Source of the DNA: Agromyces sp. Root81
GTDB taxonomy: Bacteria; Actinomycetota; Actinomycetes; Actinomycetales; Microbacteriaceae
Reading direction: 5' to 3'
NCBI RefSeq assembly: GCF_001429165.1
Contig: NZ_LMIR01000003.1
Span: 1-64,000, forward strand
DNA length: 64,000 nucleotides
Part shown: positions 18,747 to 28,024 of the stretch, in pieces
Layout: each line of letters opens with the position of its first letter
Position numbering within the stretch: the first letter of the stretch is position 1
Position numbers and translations under genes: made by a program
The notes under the pieces: generated by a model
Seen by the model: the letters and a program-made list of their open reading frames with translations, nothing else
What the model was told of the DNA's origin: nothing
Database searches by the model: none

Positions 18747-20087
18747 ATGCCCGATCCCGTGACCGTTCGCGACGGCTCAGCCGAGCGCCTCTCCCGCATG
18801 GTGGCGCTGCCGACCGTGTCGGCCGAACTCGCCGAACGCGGCCTCGCCGACTTCGACCGCTTCCGAGCGCTCATCGCCGAGCTCTACCCGCTCGTGCACG
18901 AGCACCTCGCCTTCGAGCAGGTCACCGAGCTCGGGCTGCTGTTCCGCTGGCGCGGGCGCGGCGACGGCGACCCGGTCGTGCTGATGGCGCACTTCGACGT
19001 CGTCCCGGTCGACGAGCGCGACGGATGGCGCTTCCCGCCGTTCGAGGGACGCATCGCCGACGGCTCGGTGTGGGGTCGCGGCACCCTCGACGACAAGGGC
19101 CCGCTGCTCGTCGTGCTCGAAGCCGTCGAGAACCTCCTGGCCGACGGCTTCGCGCCTGCGCGCGACGTGTACCTCTCCTTCGGCGGCAACGAGGAGAGCC
19201 ACGGGGCAGCGGCCGTGGCCATCTCCGCCCTCTTCCGCGAGCGCGACATCACGCCGTGGCTCGTGCTCGACGAGGGCGGCGCGGTCGTCGACGCCCCGCT
19301 CCCCTTCGTGCAGGTGCCGGCCGCGATGGTCGGCGTCGGCGAGAAGGGCGTGCTCACCGTGCGACTGACGGCGCGCGGCGACGGCGGACACGCCTCCGCT
19401 CCGCCGAAGACGACGCCGACCGCGCGCATCGCCCGCGCCGTCGACCGGCTCGCGCCGAACCCGTTCCCGAAGCGCATGCCGCGATCGATGCGGGCGATGC
19501 TCTCGAGCTTCGTGCCGCACACGCGCGGCACGTCGCGGCTGCTACTCCGTCTCCTCGTCGCCCTGCCCTGGGTCACCGCCCGCGTCTTCTCCCGCCTGGG
19601 CGGCGAGCCGGCCGCCCTCGTGCACACCACCGTCGCCGCCACGATGCTCGAGGCCGGCACCGCCGACAACGTGCTGCCCTCGCAGGCGACGGCCACGCTG
19701 AACCTGCGCATCGCCGTCGGCGAGACCGTCGAGTCGGTCGTCGCGCACCTGCGCCGCGTCATCCGCGACTCCGAGGTGGAGGTGACCGTGGTGGAGGGCA
19801 GCGACCCGTCGCCCGAGTCGCCGACCGACTCGGCGCAGTTCGCGGCGATCACGCAGGCCGTTGCGGCCTCGTATCCCGAGGCGACGACCGCGCCGTACCT
19901 CATGATGGCGGCGACCGATTCACGGTACTTCCACCGGTTCTCCCCCGCCGTCTACCGCTTCGCGCCGATCGCCATGACCGCCGCGCAACGCGCATCGATC
20001 CACGGGGTCGACGAGTGGGTCACGATCGACAGCCTCGAGCGCGGCGAGCGATTCCACCGCGCCCTCATCACCGCGATTCCCGAGTGA
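18747..20087 (+). CDS. M20 family metallopeptidase
   Basis: Di-zinc amidohydrolase/carboxypeptidase of 446 aa, similar in layout to carboxypeptidase S and aminoacylase-1. Metal and catalytic residues are visible: H82-x-D84 in MAHFDVVP, D115 in GRGTLDDKGP (bridging Asp), and the E149-E150 pair in GGNEES. The dimerisation domain begins near GEKGVLTVRLTARGDGGHAS. A hydrophobic patch LLLRLLVALPWV interrupts the dimerisation domain, as in CPS1-like members. No signal peptide is seen, so it is probably cytoplasmic. Confidence 0.92.
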   Translation: MPDPVTVRDGSAERLSRMVALPTVSAELAERGLADFDRFRALIAELYPLVHEHLAFEQVTELGLLFRWRGRGDGDPVVLMAHFDVVPVDERDGWRFPPFEGRIADGSVWGRGTLDDKGPLLVVLEAVENLLADGFAPARDVYLSFGGNEESHGAAAVAISALFRERDITPWLVLDEGGAVVDAPLPFVQVPAAMVGVGEKGVLTVRLTARGDGGHASAPPKTTPTARIARAVDRLAPNPFPKRMPRSMRAMLSSFVPHTRGTSRLLLRLLVALPWVTARVFSRLGGEPAALVHTTVAATMLEAGTADNVLPSQATATLNLRIAVGETVESVVAHLRRVIRDSEVEVTVVEGSDPSPESPTDSAQFAAITQAVAASYPEATTAPYLMMAATDSRYFHRFSPAVYRFAPIAMTAAQRASIHGVDEWVTIDSLERGERFHRALITAIPE

Positions 20088-20138
20088 GACGCCTGACCCA
20101 TTAGGGTGATTCCACCCGAACCCGAAGGAGCCTCGACG

Positions 20139-21584
20139 ATGCGTGCTGCCAGACTCGGTCCCGTCGCCGCGATCGTCGGATTCCTCGCCTTCGTCGAGTT
20201 CACGAGCGGCATCCTGCAGGGCTACTACACGCCCCTGCTGACCGACATCGCGCGCCACCTCGGCATCCACGACGCCGACGTGAACTGGCTCGAGGGCACG
20301 CAGCTCATGCTCTCCGCCCTCGTCGTGCCCGCGTTCGCGAAGCTCGGCGACATGGTCGGCCACAAGCGCATGCTCGTGTGGTCGACGGCGGTGACGGCCG
20401 TCGCCTCGATCGCGCTCGCCTTCACCGACCAGTTCTGGGTGTTCCTCGTCGCCTGGGCGCTGCAGGGGTTCTACGTCGTCTGGCTGCCCCTCGAGATCGC
20501 GCTCATCTGGTCGCGCAGCCGTTCGGCCGACCGCCCGGCGGCGATGACCCGCAAGGCGGCGGGCCTGCTCGTCGCGGCACTCGAGCTCGGCGCGATCGCC
20601 GGCGCGCTCTCGGCGGGCGCCCTCGCGGAGCTGCTGCCCATGCAGGTGCTGCTCCTCGTGCCGGCCGTCGCCGTGATCGCGTGCTTCTTCGTCGTGCTCT
20701 TCGGGGTGAAGGAGTCGCCCGACCTCACGGGCGGCACGCTCGACACCGGCGGGCTCATCCTCATCTCGCTCGCCCTGCTCTCGCTCACGGGCGGGCTCAG
20801 CTTCATGCGCCTGAACGGCCCGGCCGACCTGCTCTCGTGGGCGCTCGTGGCGCTCGGCGCCCTGCTCGTGATCCCGTTCGCGCGGTACGAGCTGAAGCAC
20901 CCCGATCCGCTCATCGACGTGCGCATGTTCCGCGAGCCCACGCTCTGGCCGATCTTCCTCACGGCGGGGCTCTTCGGCGTCAGCGTGCTCGGCGCGCAGG
21001 CGCCCCTCTCGACCTTCGCCCGCACGGATGCGTCCGTGTACGGCTTCGGCCTCAGCGCGACGACCGGGCAGACGTCGATCCTCGTCGGCGCCTACGTGCT
21101 CTCACTCGTGGTCGGCGCGATGCTGTTCCCGCTCGCGACCCGCTGGGTCACCCCGCGGGTGGCGCTCATCGGGGCGAGCTCGCTCGTCGCGATCGGCTAC
21201 CTGCTGTTCCTGCCGTTCCATGACGGCTACGCGCAGGTGCTCGCGAACATGATCATCGCGGGCATCGGCTCCGGCGCCCTCGTCGCCGCACTCCCGGCCG
21301 CCGCCGCGGCAGCGGCCCCCGCCCATCAGACCGGCGTCGCGACGGGCCTCACGAACTCCGTGAAGACCGTCGGCGGCGCCATCGCCTCGTGCGTCTTCGG
21401 CATCGCGCTGCTCGGCGCCGCCGGTGAGGCCGCCACGGGCACCGCCGGCGCCTTCGGCGGGTACGTCACCGTCTGGCTCGTCTGCGGACTCACGGCCGCC
21501 GTGGCGGCCGTGCTGCTCGCCTTCGTTCCGAAGCTCGCCTTCTCGGACGCCCCTGTCGCGGAGGGCGCCGCCGCCGTACGCTGA
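20139..21584 (+). CDS. MFS transporter
   Basis: Major facilitator of 481 aa, with about 14 hydrophobic segments (DHA2-like length). Motif A is recognisable as KLGDMVGHKRMLVWS after TM2. The ATG at 20139 is preceded by AAGGAG 8 nt upstream; a TAGGGT hexamer at 20102-20107 could supply the promoter, giving a UTR of about 30 nt. Substrate unknown; drug or metabolite export is the usual role. Confidence 0.88.
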   Translation: MRAARLGPVAAIVGFLAFVEFTSGILQGYYTPLLTDIARHLGIHDADVNWLEGTQLMLSALVVPAFAKLGDMVGHKRMLVWSTAVTAVASIALAFTDQFWVFLVAWALQGFYVVWLPLEIALIWSRSRSADRPAAMTRKAAGLLVAALELGAIAGALSAGALAELLPMQVLLLVPAVAVIACFFVVLFGVKESPDLTGGTLDTGGLILISLALLSLTGGLSFMRLNGPADLLSWALVALGALLVIPFARYELKHPDPLIDVRMFREPTLWPIFLTAGLFGVSVLGAQAPLSTFARTDASVYGFGLSATTGQTSILVGAYVLSLVVGAMLFPLATRWVTPRVALIGASSLVAIGYLLFLPFHDGYAQVLANMIIAGIGSGALVAALPAAAAAAAPAHQTGVATGLTNSVKTVGGAIASCVFGIALLGAAGEAATGTAGAFGGYVTVWLVCGLTAAVAAVLLAFVPKLAFSDAPVAEGAAAVR

Positions 21585-21605
21585 TCCCGACGACGGGAGG
21601 GCGCC

Positions 21606-22301
21606 ATGACGGATGCCGCGGCGCTCGTCGCCACGCTCGAAGACCTCGCGAGCGACGAGGAGCGCGAGAAGTACACGCGCTACTTCCCACCCGACCCGGA
21701 TGCCCCGTTCATCGGGGTGCGCATGGGCGCCGTGTTCGAACTCGCGAAGACGGCGCTCGACCTGCCGGCAGGCGAGCTCGAGACGCTGCTCGAGCAGCCG
21801 ACGCACGAGGTGCGCGCCCTCGCCTGCAGCATCATGGGCAAGTCCGCCGCGCGGCCGAAGACCTCAGAGGCGCGCCGCGACGAGCTGTACGAGCTCTACC
21901 TCCGCCGGCACGACCGCATCGACCAGTGGGATCTCGTCGACCTCGCCGCGCGCGACGTCGTCGGCGGCCACCTGCTCGACCGCGACCGTGCGCCGCTCGC
22001 CCGGCTCGCGGCATCCGGGTTCTGGCCCGAACGCCGCACCGCGCTCGTGGCGACGTTCGCCTTCCTCCGCCGCGGCGAGCTCGACGATGCCTTCGAACTC
22101 TCCGAGACCCTCGCCGACGACCCCGAGCCGCTCGTGCAGAAGGCCCTCGGCTGGGTGCTCCGTGCCGCCGGCGACCACGATCGGGAGCGGCTCACGGCGT
22201 TCGTCGAGCGGCACGCCGCGACGATGCCGCGGGTCGCCTTGCGCGCGGCGATCGAGCACTACGACCAGCCCGAACGCGCCCGGTTCCTCGCGATCCGCTG
22301 A
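21606..22301 (+). CDS. DNA alkylation repair protein (AlkD-like)
   Basis: All-helical HEAT-like repeat protein of 231 aa. It contains DQWDLVDLAARDVVGGHL and ERRTALVATFAFLRRGE, the conserved Trp/Asp and Arg blocks of the AlkC/AlkD DNA glycosylase family that excises positively charged alkylated bases. The start ATG at 21606 has GGGAGGG a few nt upstream. It is not linked to other alkylation-response genes. Confidence 0.88.
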   Translation: MTDAAALVATLEDLASDEEREKYTRYFPPDPDAPFIGVRMGAVFELAKTALDLPAGELETLLEQPTHEVRALACSIMGKSAARPKTSEARRDELYELYLRRHDRIDQWDLVDLAARDVVGGHLLDRDRAPLARLAASGFWPERRTALVATFAFLRRGELDDAFELSETLADDPEPLVQKALGWVLRAAGDHDRERLTAFVERHAATMPRVALRAAIEHYDQPERARFLAIR

Positions 22302-22333
22302 CGCGGGAATGCAGGCCGCCCGATGCGCCCACG

Positions 22334-23827
22334 TCAGGCGGCAGCCGACTCCGTCGCGCCGAGTGCGCTGCGCTGGCGCCGACGCGCCCCGAGATCGGCC
22401 ACGCCGATCGCGAAGGCGATCGCGACGAAGATCGCGACGGCGAGCATGCCGATGCCGTAGGCGTGGTGGTACACGGTGAGGTCGGGTTCGCCGTCGGACT
22501 CGCGGAAGATCGTCGAGTAGAAGAGCGAGAGCGTGACGGCCGTGCCGATCGCTGTGCCGATGCGCTGGCCGAGCTGGCCGACCGAGCCGGCCAGACCGCC
22601 CTGCTTGACCGGGATCTCCATGAGCGTGAGGGTCTGGTTCGGCGAGACGACGAGGCCGCCCCCGGCGCCGCCGATCACCATCGCGCCCGCCATCGCCCAG
22701 GGTGTCACCGCGGGCGGTGTCGTGAGCGCGAAGAGCACGAGCAGCCCGATGCCGACGAAGAGGAGCGCGAGCCCCCAGACGACGAGCGGCCGGCCGAGGC
22801 GGTTCACGAGCGTGCCGCCGACCCAGGACCCGATCGCGCTCATCAGGGCGAAGCCGATGCCGACCATGCCGGCGAAGACGGCCTCGAGCCCGAGCCCGTG
22901 CTGCAGGTAGAGCGTCGTGAGCAGGAACATCGACGGCATCGCCGCGAAGTACACGCTCGCGAGCGCCGTGCCGTTGCGGAACGAGCTCACACCGAAGAGG
23001 GCGAGCGGCACGAGCGGGTGCTTGCCGGATGCCGCGTAGTGGCGCTCCCACGCGACGAACGCGGTGATCGCGAAGACGAACAGCACGAGCACCCACCAGC
23101 GGGCCGGGTTGTCGCTCGGCGAGCCCGTCGTGAAGAGGAACGGCCACATGAGGGAGATCACGGTGACGGCGAAGAGCACGAGGCCGACCGGGTCGAGTGA
23201 CAACGGCTTCGACGAGGGATGCCGCGTCACCGGCAGCAGCCAGATCGCGAGCGCGATCGCGGCGAGCGCCAGCGGCACGTTCATCCAGAAGATGCCGCGC
23301 CAGCCGTCTTCGGGCCCGCCGATCGCGATCATCAGCCCGCCGAGCGTCGGCCCGAACGCGGTCGCGAGACCGATCGTCGCCCCGAAGAGGCCGAACGCCT
23401 TGCCGCGCTCCTTGCCGGTGAAGAGCTCCTGGATGATGCCGAGCACCTGCGGCATCTGGATGCCCGCGGCGACGCCCTGCAGGAGGCGGGCGATCAGCAG
23501 CACCTCGACGGTGGGCGCGAGCGCGGCGGCGAGGCTCGTGAGCGTGAAGAGGCTGAGGCCCACGATGAAGAGGGTCTTGCGCGAGCGCTGGTCGCCGATG
23601 CGACCGGCCGGCACGAGCGTCAGGCCGAAGGTGAGCACGTAGCCCGCGACGATGAGCTGGAGCTCCGTCGAACCGGCGCCGAAGGCGTCCTCGATCGCCG
23701 GGAGTCCGACGTTGACCTTCGACAGGTCGAGGATCGTGAGGGCGGCCACGGCGACGCACACCCAGTAGGCGCGCCAGCGATGGCCTTCGGGGAGGGTGAT
23801 CGACCGGGTCTCAGGCGCTTGCGACAT
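22334..23827 (-). CDS. DHA2-type MFS drug exporter
   Basis: 14-TM-type major facilitator of 497 aa. Features are TILDLSKVNVGLPAIEDAFG in TM1 (motif D1), GRIGDQRSRKTLFIVG (motif A) and LLQGVAAGIQMPQVLGIIQELF (motif B region). These are typical of EmrB/QacA proton-coupled exporters. The ATG at 23827 has TAGGGT 7 nt upstream, so the message is probably leaderless. No TetR-type regulator is next to it. Confidence 0.9.
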   Translation of the reverse strand: MSQAPETRSITLPEGHRWRAYWVCVAVAALTILDLSKVNVGLPAIEDAFGAGSTELQLIVAGYVLTFGLTLVPAGRIGDQRSRKTLFIVGLSLFTLTSLAAALAPTVEVLLIARLLQGVAAGIQMPQVLGIIQELFTGKERGKAFGLFGATIGLATAFGPTLGGLMIAIGGPEDGWRGIFWMNVPLALAAIALAIWLLPVTRHPSSKPLSLDPVGLVLFAVTVISLMWPFLFTTGSPSDNPARWWVLVLFVFAITAFVAWERHYAASGKHPLVPLALFGVSSFRNGTALASVYFAAMPSMFLLTTLYLQHGLGLEAVFAGMVGIGFALMSAIGSWVGGTLVNRLGRPLVVWGLALLFVGIGLLVLFALTTPPAVTPWAMAGAMVIGGAGGGLVVSPNQTLTLMEIPVKQGGLAGSVGQLGQRIGTAIGTAVTLSLFYSTIFRESDGEPDLTVYHHAYGIGMLAVAIFVAIAFAIGVADLGARRRQRSALGATESAAA

Positions 23828-23834
23828 CCGTTCA

Positions 23835-23840
23835 ACCCTA
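23835..23840 (-). promoter_or_regulatory. -10 element, leaderless MFS exporter mRNA
   Basis: TAGGGT on the minus strand lies 7 nt before the ATG at 23827. Confidence 0.5.
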
Positions 23841-23852
23841 AGCCCCGGCGCC

Positions 23853-25004
23853 TCAGGCTCGCAGCGGACCGCCGCGCTCCTGGCCGCGGGCGATCGACGG
23901 CAGCGCGATGAGCCCGATGACCGCGAGCGACTGGACCGTGAGGCCCCCCGCCATCGCCTTCCAGAGCGCATCGAGCTCTGTGAACATCATCGCGACCTGG
24001 GTGACCGGGGTCACGATCGCGAGTGCCACCACCCATCGCAGCGCCACGGAGCTCAGTCGGCCCCGGCGCGCAGGTGCCAGTTGGTCGGCGCGGCCGCCGG
24101 TGAGCCCGAGCACGAATGCGGCGGCGACGAGCAGACCGGTCGCGACCCACCCCGCGGACACGGGGCGGACCCCGGCGACGAGGCTCGCCACCACTGCGAG
24201 CGGCGCGACCGCGACGAGTGCGATGCCGACGAACGCCCCGACGTCGATGCGCAACGGTTCGCCGCGTTCGACCCGCGGATCGGCAGAGCGTCCACCACGG
24301 GCATTCCAGTCCTGCTTCCGGGCGATCTCCGAGAACGCGACGATGCCGAACACCATCATGGCCTGCGCACCGAGGAACGCCCCGACGTAGCGAGTCGCGC
24401 CGACGGGATCGGCGAGCGCAGTCACGAGCACGAGGGCGGGGACGAGAGCTGCGAGCGCGGCGACCCAGCGCAACGCGACCGGGCTGAGTCGACCGATGCG
24501 GCGCGGTGCACTGGCACCGCGACCCGCCGTCGTCGCGAGCACCAGTTCGCCTGCGAGTAGCAGCCCGGTCGACACCCAATACGCCACCACGAGATCGAGT
24601 CCGGTGAACGCCGGAACCGCGACCGAGACCAGCGCGAGCACGATGAGACCGACGGCGCCCACGGCGCCGGGATCGGCAGGACGGTCTTCGACGATCCGAG
24701 TGGGAAGAGCCTTCGGCGCGCGACGCTTCGGACGCGGCACCGTCGTGGCGGCGCCGCCGATCGGCGCTGCTGCCGCGTCGGCGGCCACCGCCTCGGTGAG
24801 CACGCCGCGGCGCACGAGCACCTCGAGTGCGGCACGACGATCGCGTTCGGCCTCCGTTCCGGGAGTCGCGTCGCGCTGGATCGCGTCGAGTTCGACGAGC
24901 ACATGGTACGTGTCGCGCAAGGCCGGCCTGTGCTTCGCCCAACGCCGCAGATCGATGGCCGGCACCCCGGCGGCGCCCGTGCGAGGTCTCGAGGTCGCCC
25001 TCAT
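23853..25004 (-). CDS. membrane protein with internal duplication
   Basis: Protein of 383 aa, not assignable to a named family. A charged N-terminal domain (1-112) starts with RRWAKHRPALRDTYHVLVELD. Eight hydrophobic segments follow, arranged as two homologous units (about 115-230 and 255-373). Each unit carries a YWVSTGLLLAG/GWVATGLLVAA helix and then GRLSPVALRWV (171-181) or GRLSSVALRWV (315-325). The ATG at 25004 has a GGAGGAG ribosome site 6 nt upstream. Function unknown. Confidence 0.8.
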   Translation of the reverse strand: MRATSRPRTGAAGVPAIDLRRWAKHRPALRDTYHVLVELDAIQRDATPGTEAERDRRAALEVLVRRGVLTEAVAADAAAAPIGGAATTVPRPKRRAPKALPTRIVEDRPADPGAVGAVGLIVLALVSVAVPAFTGLDLVVAYWVSTGLLLAGELVLATTAGRGASAPRRIGRLSPVALRWVAALAALVPALVLVTALADPVGATRYVGAFLGAQAMMVFGIVAFSEIARKQDWNARGGRSADPRVERGEPLRIDVGAFVGIALVAVAPLAVVASLVAGVRPVSAGWVATGLLVAAAFVLGLTGGRADQLAPARRGRLSSVALRWVVALAIVTPVTQVAMMFTELDALWKAMAGGLTVQSLAVIGLIALPSIARGQERGGPLRA

Positions 25005-25130
25005 GTCGTACTCCTCCGGTTCGCACGCTCGAATGCAGGTCCGTTCGAGGGTACTGTCCAGGCGGCGTGATCGGATCGGAGAGGATCACCGGTTTCGTGA
25101 TGTCGCCGAACCGTGTGCGGGCCGGACGCA

Positions 25131-25161
25131 CGAAGGGCTCCCGCATCGCGGGAGCCCTTCG
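25131..25161 (-). terminator. strong hairpin downstream of tRNA-Ala
   Basis: Perfect 14-bp stem CGAAGGGCTCCCGC / GCGGGAGCCCTTCG with a 3-nt loop, beginning 7 nt past the tRNA 3' end on the minus strand. No T-tract follows, as is common for actinobacterial terminators. Confidence 0.75.
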
Positions 25162-25167
25162 ACTCGG

Positions 25168-25240
25168 TGGACCCAGGGGGATTCGAACCCCCGACCTTCT
25201 CATTGCGAACGAGACGCGCTACCAACTGCGCCATGGGCCC
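25168..25240 (-). tRNA. tRNA-Ala(CGC)
   Basis: A 73-nt cloverleaf on the minus strand. The acceptor stem GGGCCCA/TGGGTCC pairs fully (one G-U) and the D stem is GCGC/GCGC. The anticodon stem TCTCG/TGAGA has loop TTCGCAA, giving anticodon CGC (codon GCG). The T arm is GGGGG-TTCGAAT-CCCCC and the discriminator base is A. CCA is not encoded. Confidence 0.95.
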
Positions 25241-25294
25241 GAGCGAGAAAGAGCCTATCATCTCGAGGGCGATGGTTCGGACCACCGCCTTCGC

Positions 25295-26344
25295 TCAGCC
25301 CGCCTGCCTGCGGCGGCGCAGTACCGCGTCGAGATCCTCGAAACCAGGCCGGGCGTCGTCGATGATGCCCATGCGCGCATACGGGCTCGCGGGGGCATCG
25401 TCGTGCACCACCGCGGTCGTCGGCCGTGAACGCGGCGCCGTGGCCGCCGGGGCGGCCGGCGTGATGACGGGCAGCTCGGGCTCCAGTTCGGCCGCCCGAC
25501 GCGCGATGTCGTCGCCGACCTCCGCGCGCTTCAGCTCAGCCGCAGCGTCGATGGAGGCCATCGCCATCGCGGCGATCGTGCCGCGCGAGAGGTGGAGCGG
25601 TCGCGGCAGCGGCTGCGGCACCCAGCCGTCGTCGGCGGTCGACTCGGGCTCGACGAGGTCGATGGGCTCGAAGGGCTGCGCCTCGACGGCGGCCGCGGGC
25701 CGTGCCACGACGGGAGCAGCGGGCCGCACTCGAGCGAGGCGGACGAGACCGGCGAAGGCGAGCGCGATGCCCACCGCTCCGATCACGGGAACGACGAGCG
25801 AGGCGCCGAACGCGGTCGCGATGCCGCCGGCGATGACGATGAGCACGGAGACGAGCAGCACGAGCGAGCACACGGCGCGTCCTCGGCGAAGCCGTTTGCG
25901 GGCGACGGCGCTCATCGAGGGTCGGGCGGGCGCCGGGGCGGCCTCCGGCCCCTCGGCGGGCGCGACGATGGTGATCGGCTCGGTCGCCGCTGCGGCAGCG
26001 GCGAGCACGATGCCCACACGGAGCCGCGCGGCATCCACTGCGCCTTCGGCGGCCCAGCGCTCGGCGAGCGCCTCGCGCTCCTCGGCCTCCGCGGTGAGTC
26101 TGGCCGTCGCCTCGCGCTGCTGCAGGATGCGCTGCTGTGCAGCGACCTCGCGAGCGGTCGCCTCGACCCGGACGGGCTCGGGCGTCTCTGCGGTCTCGGC
26201 GAGGATGCGGAGCGTCTGCTGGAGACGCACCGCGTTGCGTTCCGTCGCCAGGTACTGACGACGACGCAGCCAGTTCGGCAGGAGGTACGCGATCCACAGC
26301 GCGGCTGCCACAGCCACGAGCAGTCCCCCACCGATCACGTCCAT
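25295..26344 (-). CDS. hypothetical membrane protein
   Basis: Protein of 349 aa with no recognised family. An N-terminal TM (about 4-24) is followed by LLPNWLRRRQYLATERNAVRLQQTLRILAE-like charged sequence (shown in part) and a long Ala/Glu-rich helical region. Two TM segments (about 157-202) come next, and then a Pro/Ala-rich acidic C-terminal region ends in DLDAVLRRRRQAG. The TM-helix-TM plan resembles unnamed actinobacterial division or envelope proteins. The ATG at 26344 has TAGCGT exactly 6 nt upstream. Confidence 0.75.
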   Translation of the reverse strand: MDVIGGGLLVAVAAALWIAYLLPNWLRRRQYLATERNAVRLQQTLRILAETAETPEPVRVEATAREVAAQQRILQQREATARLTAEAEEREALAERWAAEGAVDAARLRVGIVLAAAAAATEPITIVAPAEGPEAAPAPARPSMSAVARKRLRRGRAVCSLVLLVSVLIVIAGGIATAFGASLVVPVIGAVGIALAFAGLVRLARVRPAAPVVARPAAAVEAQPFEPIDLVEPESTADDGWVPQPLPRPLHLSRGTIAAMAMASIDAAAELKRAEVGDDIARRAAELEPELPVITPAAPAATAPRSRPTTAVVHDDAPASPYARMGIIDDARPGFEDLDAVLRRRRQAG

Positions 26345-26350
26345 GGGACA

Positions 26351-26356
26351 ACGCTA
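26351..26356 (-). promoter_or_regulatory. -10 element, leaderless membrane-protein mRNA
   Basis: TAGCGT on the minus strand lies 6 nt before the ATG at 26344. Confidence 0.5.
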
Positions 26357-26396
26357 GGTCACTACATGCCTTCAGCCGTACTCGACGCCCGCGTGT

Positions 26397-27059
26397 TCAC
26401 CGATCAGGGAGCTGCAGCGGGTGCGCGGATGCCGCCCGGTCCTCGGCGTTCACCCGGGCGACCCCCTCCGGCACACGCCCGTCGCGCCAGCGCCGGAGCA
26501 CGCCGTGCGGCACCTCCTCGGCCACGAGGCCGAACGCGAAGTGGTCGCTCCAGACGCCGTTGATGTGGATGAACCGTCGACGGAACCCCTCGTACCGGAA
26601 GCCGAGCTTCTCCACGACCCGGAGCGACGGCCCGTTCTCCGGGCGGATGCAGATCTCCATGCGGTGCAGCCGCAGGGTGCCGAAGCAGAAGTCGGTCGCG
26701 AGCGCGACCGCCGTCGGGGTGATGCCGCGCCCCGCGACATCCTGGGCGACCCAGTAGCCGATCGTCGCCGAGGAGAGCGAGCCGTACGTGATCGACGAGA
26801 CGTTCAGCTGGCCGACCAGCGCACCGTCGACCTCGATGACGAACGGCAGTGCATGGCCGCTGCGCGCATGGGCCAGCAGATTGCGGATGCTCGACCGCGT
26901 GTCGATGATCGATCCGCCGCCCGGATAGGTCGCCTCCCACTGCCGCAGCCACCCGCGGTTCGCGACCAGCACCCGCTCGAGCGGCTTCGCGTCGCGGACG
27001 CGGATGGGTCGCAGCGTGACGTCGCCGTCTCGCAGAGTGGGCACGGCGACTGCGGGCAT
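26397..27059 (-). CDS. GNAT acetyltransferase (RimJ/RimL-like)
   Basis: Acetyl-CoA-dependent N-acetyltransferase of 220 aa. LRDGDVTLRPIRVRDAKPLERV opens the fold, VIEVDGALVGQLNVSSI forms the central strands, and ATIGYWVAQDVAGRGITPTAVAL is the acetyl-CoA-binding P-loop region (GYWVxxxxxGxGxxT) of the RimJ/L type. It may modify a ribosomal or other protein N-terminus, but the target is unknown. The ATG at 27059 is preceded by TACAGT at 6 nt. It is adjacent to galU with no gap, but each gene has its own -10. Confidence 0.88.
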   Translation of the reverse strand: MPAVAVPTLRDGDVTLRPIRVRDAKPLERVLVANRGWLRQWEATYPGGGSIIDTRSSIRNLLAHARSGHALPFVIEVDGALVGQLNVSSITYGSLSSATIGYWVAQDVAGRGITPTAVALATDFCFGTLRLHRMEICIRPENGPSLRVVEKLGFRYEGFRRRFIHINGVWSDHFAFGLVAEEVPHGVLRRWRDGRVPEGVARVNAEDRAASAHPLQLPDR

Positions 27060-27061
27060 GC

Positions 27062-27961
27062 TCAGACTGTATCGAGTCCTGCCGCGTACTCCACGAGCCA
27101 CGGGCGAAGATCCGGTCCGATGTCGTCGCGATCCGCGGCGAGCTGGATGACGGCCTTGATGTAGTCGAGCTTGTCGCCGGTGTCGTAGCGACGGCCGCGG
27201 AAGACGACGCCGTACACGCCGCCGGTGCCCTCGACATCTCCTGCCATCGTCATGAGCGCGTCGGTCAGCTGGATCTCGCCGCCCTTGCCGGGCGGGGTGT
27301 GCTCGAGGATGCCGAAGACCTCGGGCTTCAGCACGTAGCGGCCGATCACCGCGTAGTTCGACGGGGCGACCTCCTTCGCCGGCTTCTCGACGAGGCCGGT
27401 GACCCGCACGACGTCGGGATCGTCGGTCGCCTCGACCGCTGCGGCACCGTAGAGGTGGATGGAGTCGGGGTCGACCTCGAGCAGTGCGACGATCGAGGCA
27501 TTCCTCGCGCCCTGCTCCTCGAGCATCCGCGTCAGCAGGGTGTCGCGGGCGTCGATGATGTCGTCGCCGAGCAGCACGGCGAACGGCTCGTTGCCGACGT
27601 GCATGCGGGCACGCAGCACCGCGTGCCCGAGCCCGAGCGGGTCGCCCTGGCGCACGTAGTGCATGTCGGCGAGGTCGGTCGACTCGTTGACCTTCGCGAG
27701 CTTCGCGGTGTCGCCCTTCGCCTCCAGGGTCGCCTCGAGCTCGGCGACGCGGTCGAAGTGGTTCTCGAGGGCGTTCTTGTTGCGCCCCGTCACCATCAGC
27801 ACGTCGGTCAGGCCTGCGTCGACGGCCTCCTCGACGACGTACTGGATGGCCGGCTTGTCGACGACGGGGAGCATCTCCTTGGGCATCGCCTTCGTCGCAG
27901 GCAGGAAGCGCGTGCCCAGCCCAGCAGCGGGGATGACGGCCTTCGTGATCCGATGAGTCAT
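27062..27961 (-). CDS. galU: UTP-glucose-1-phosphate uridylyltransferase
   Basis: Makes UDP-glucose from UTP and glucose-1-phosphate for cell-envelope polysaccharides and glycolipids. It has 299 aa, the normal GalU length. The nucleotide-binding signature GLGTRFLPATKAMPKEMLPV spans residues 14-33, followed by DKPAIQYVVEEA, VLLGDDII and the substrate motif VEKP. GGEIQLTDA and YDTGDKLDYIKA complete the family pattern. The ATG at 27961 has TACGCT 7 nt upstream. Confidence 0.96.
   Translation of the reverse strand: MTHRITKAVIPAAGLGTRFLPATKAMPKEMLPVVDKPAIQYVVEEAVDAGLTDVLMVTGRNKNALENHFDRVAELEATLEAKGDTAKLAKVNESTDLADMHYVRQGDPLGLGHAVLRARMHVGNEPFAVLLGDDIIDARDTLLTRMLEEQGARNASIVALLEVDPDSIHLYGAAAVEATDDPDVVRVTGLVEKPAKEVAPSNYAVIGRYVLKPEVFGILEHTPPGKGGEIQLTDALMTMAGDVEGTGGVYGVVFRGRRYDTGDKLDYIKAVIQLAADRDDIGPDLRPWLVEYAAGLDTV
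27066..27071 (-). promoter_or_regulatory. -10 element, leaderless acetyltransferase mRNA
   Basis: TACAGT on the minus strand lies 6 nt before the ATG at 27059; it is inside the 3' end of galU. Confidence 0.45.
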
Positions 27962-27968
27962 GCGGTTC

Positions 27969-27974
27969 AGCGTA
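27969..27974 (-). promoter_or_regulatory. -10 element, leaderless galU mRNA
   Basis: TACGCT on the minus strand lies 7 nt before the ATG at 27961. Confidence 0.45.
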
Positions 27975-28011
27975 CCGCCAGCCCCTGGACGGGGAACCGG
28001 CCGCTTCGTCC

Positions 28012-28017
28012 TAGGAT
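28012..28017 (+). promoter_or_regulatory. -10 element, leaderless cycloligase mRNA
   Basis: TAGGAT lies 7 nt before the ATG at 28025. This promoter is back-to-back with that of galU. Confidence 0.5.
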
Positions 28018-28024
28018 GTGTGCC

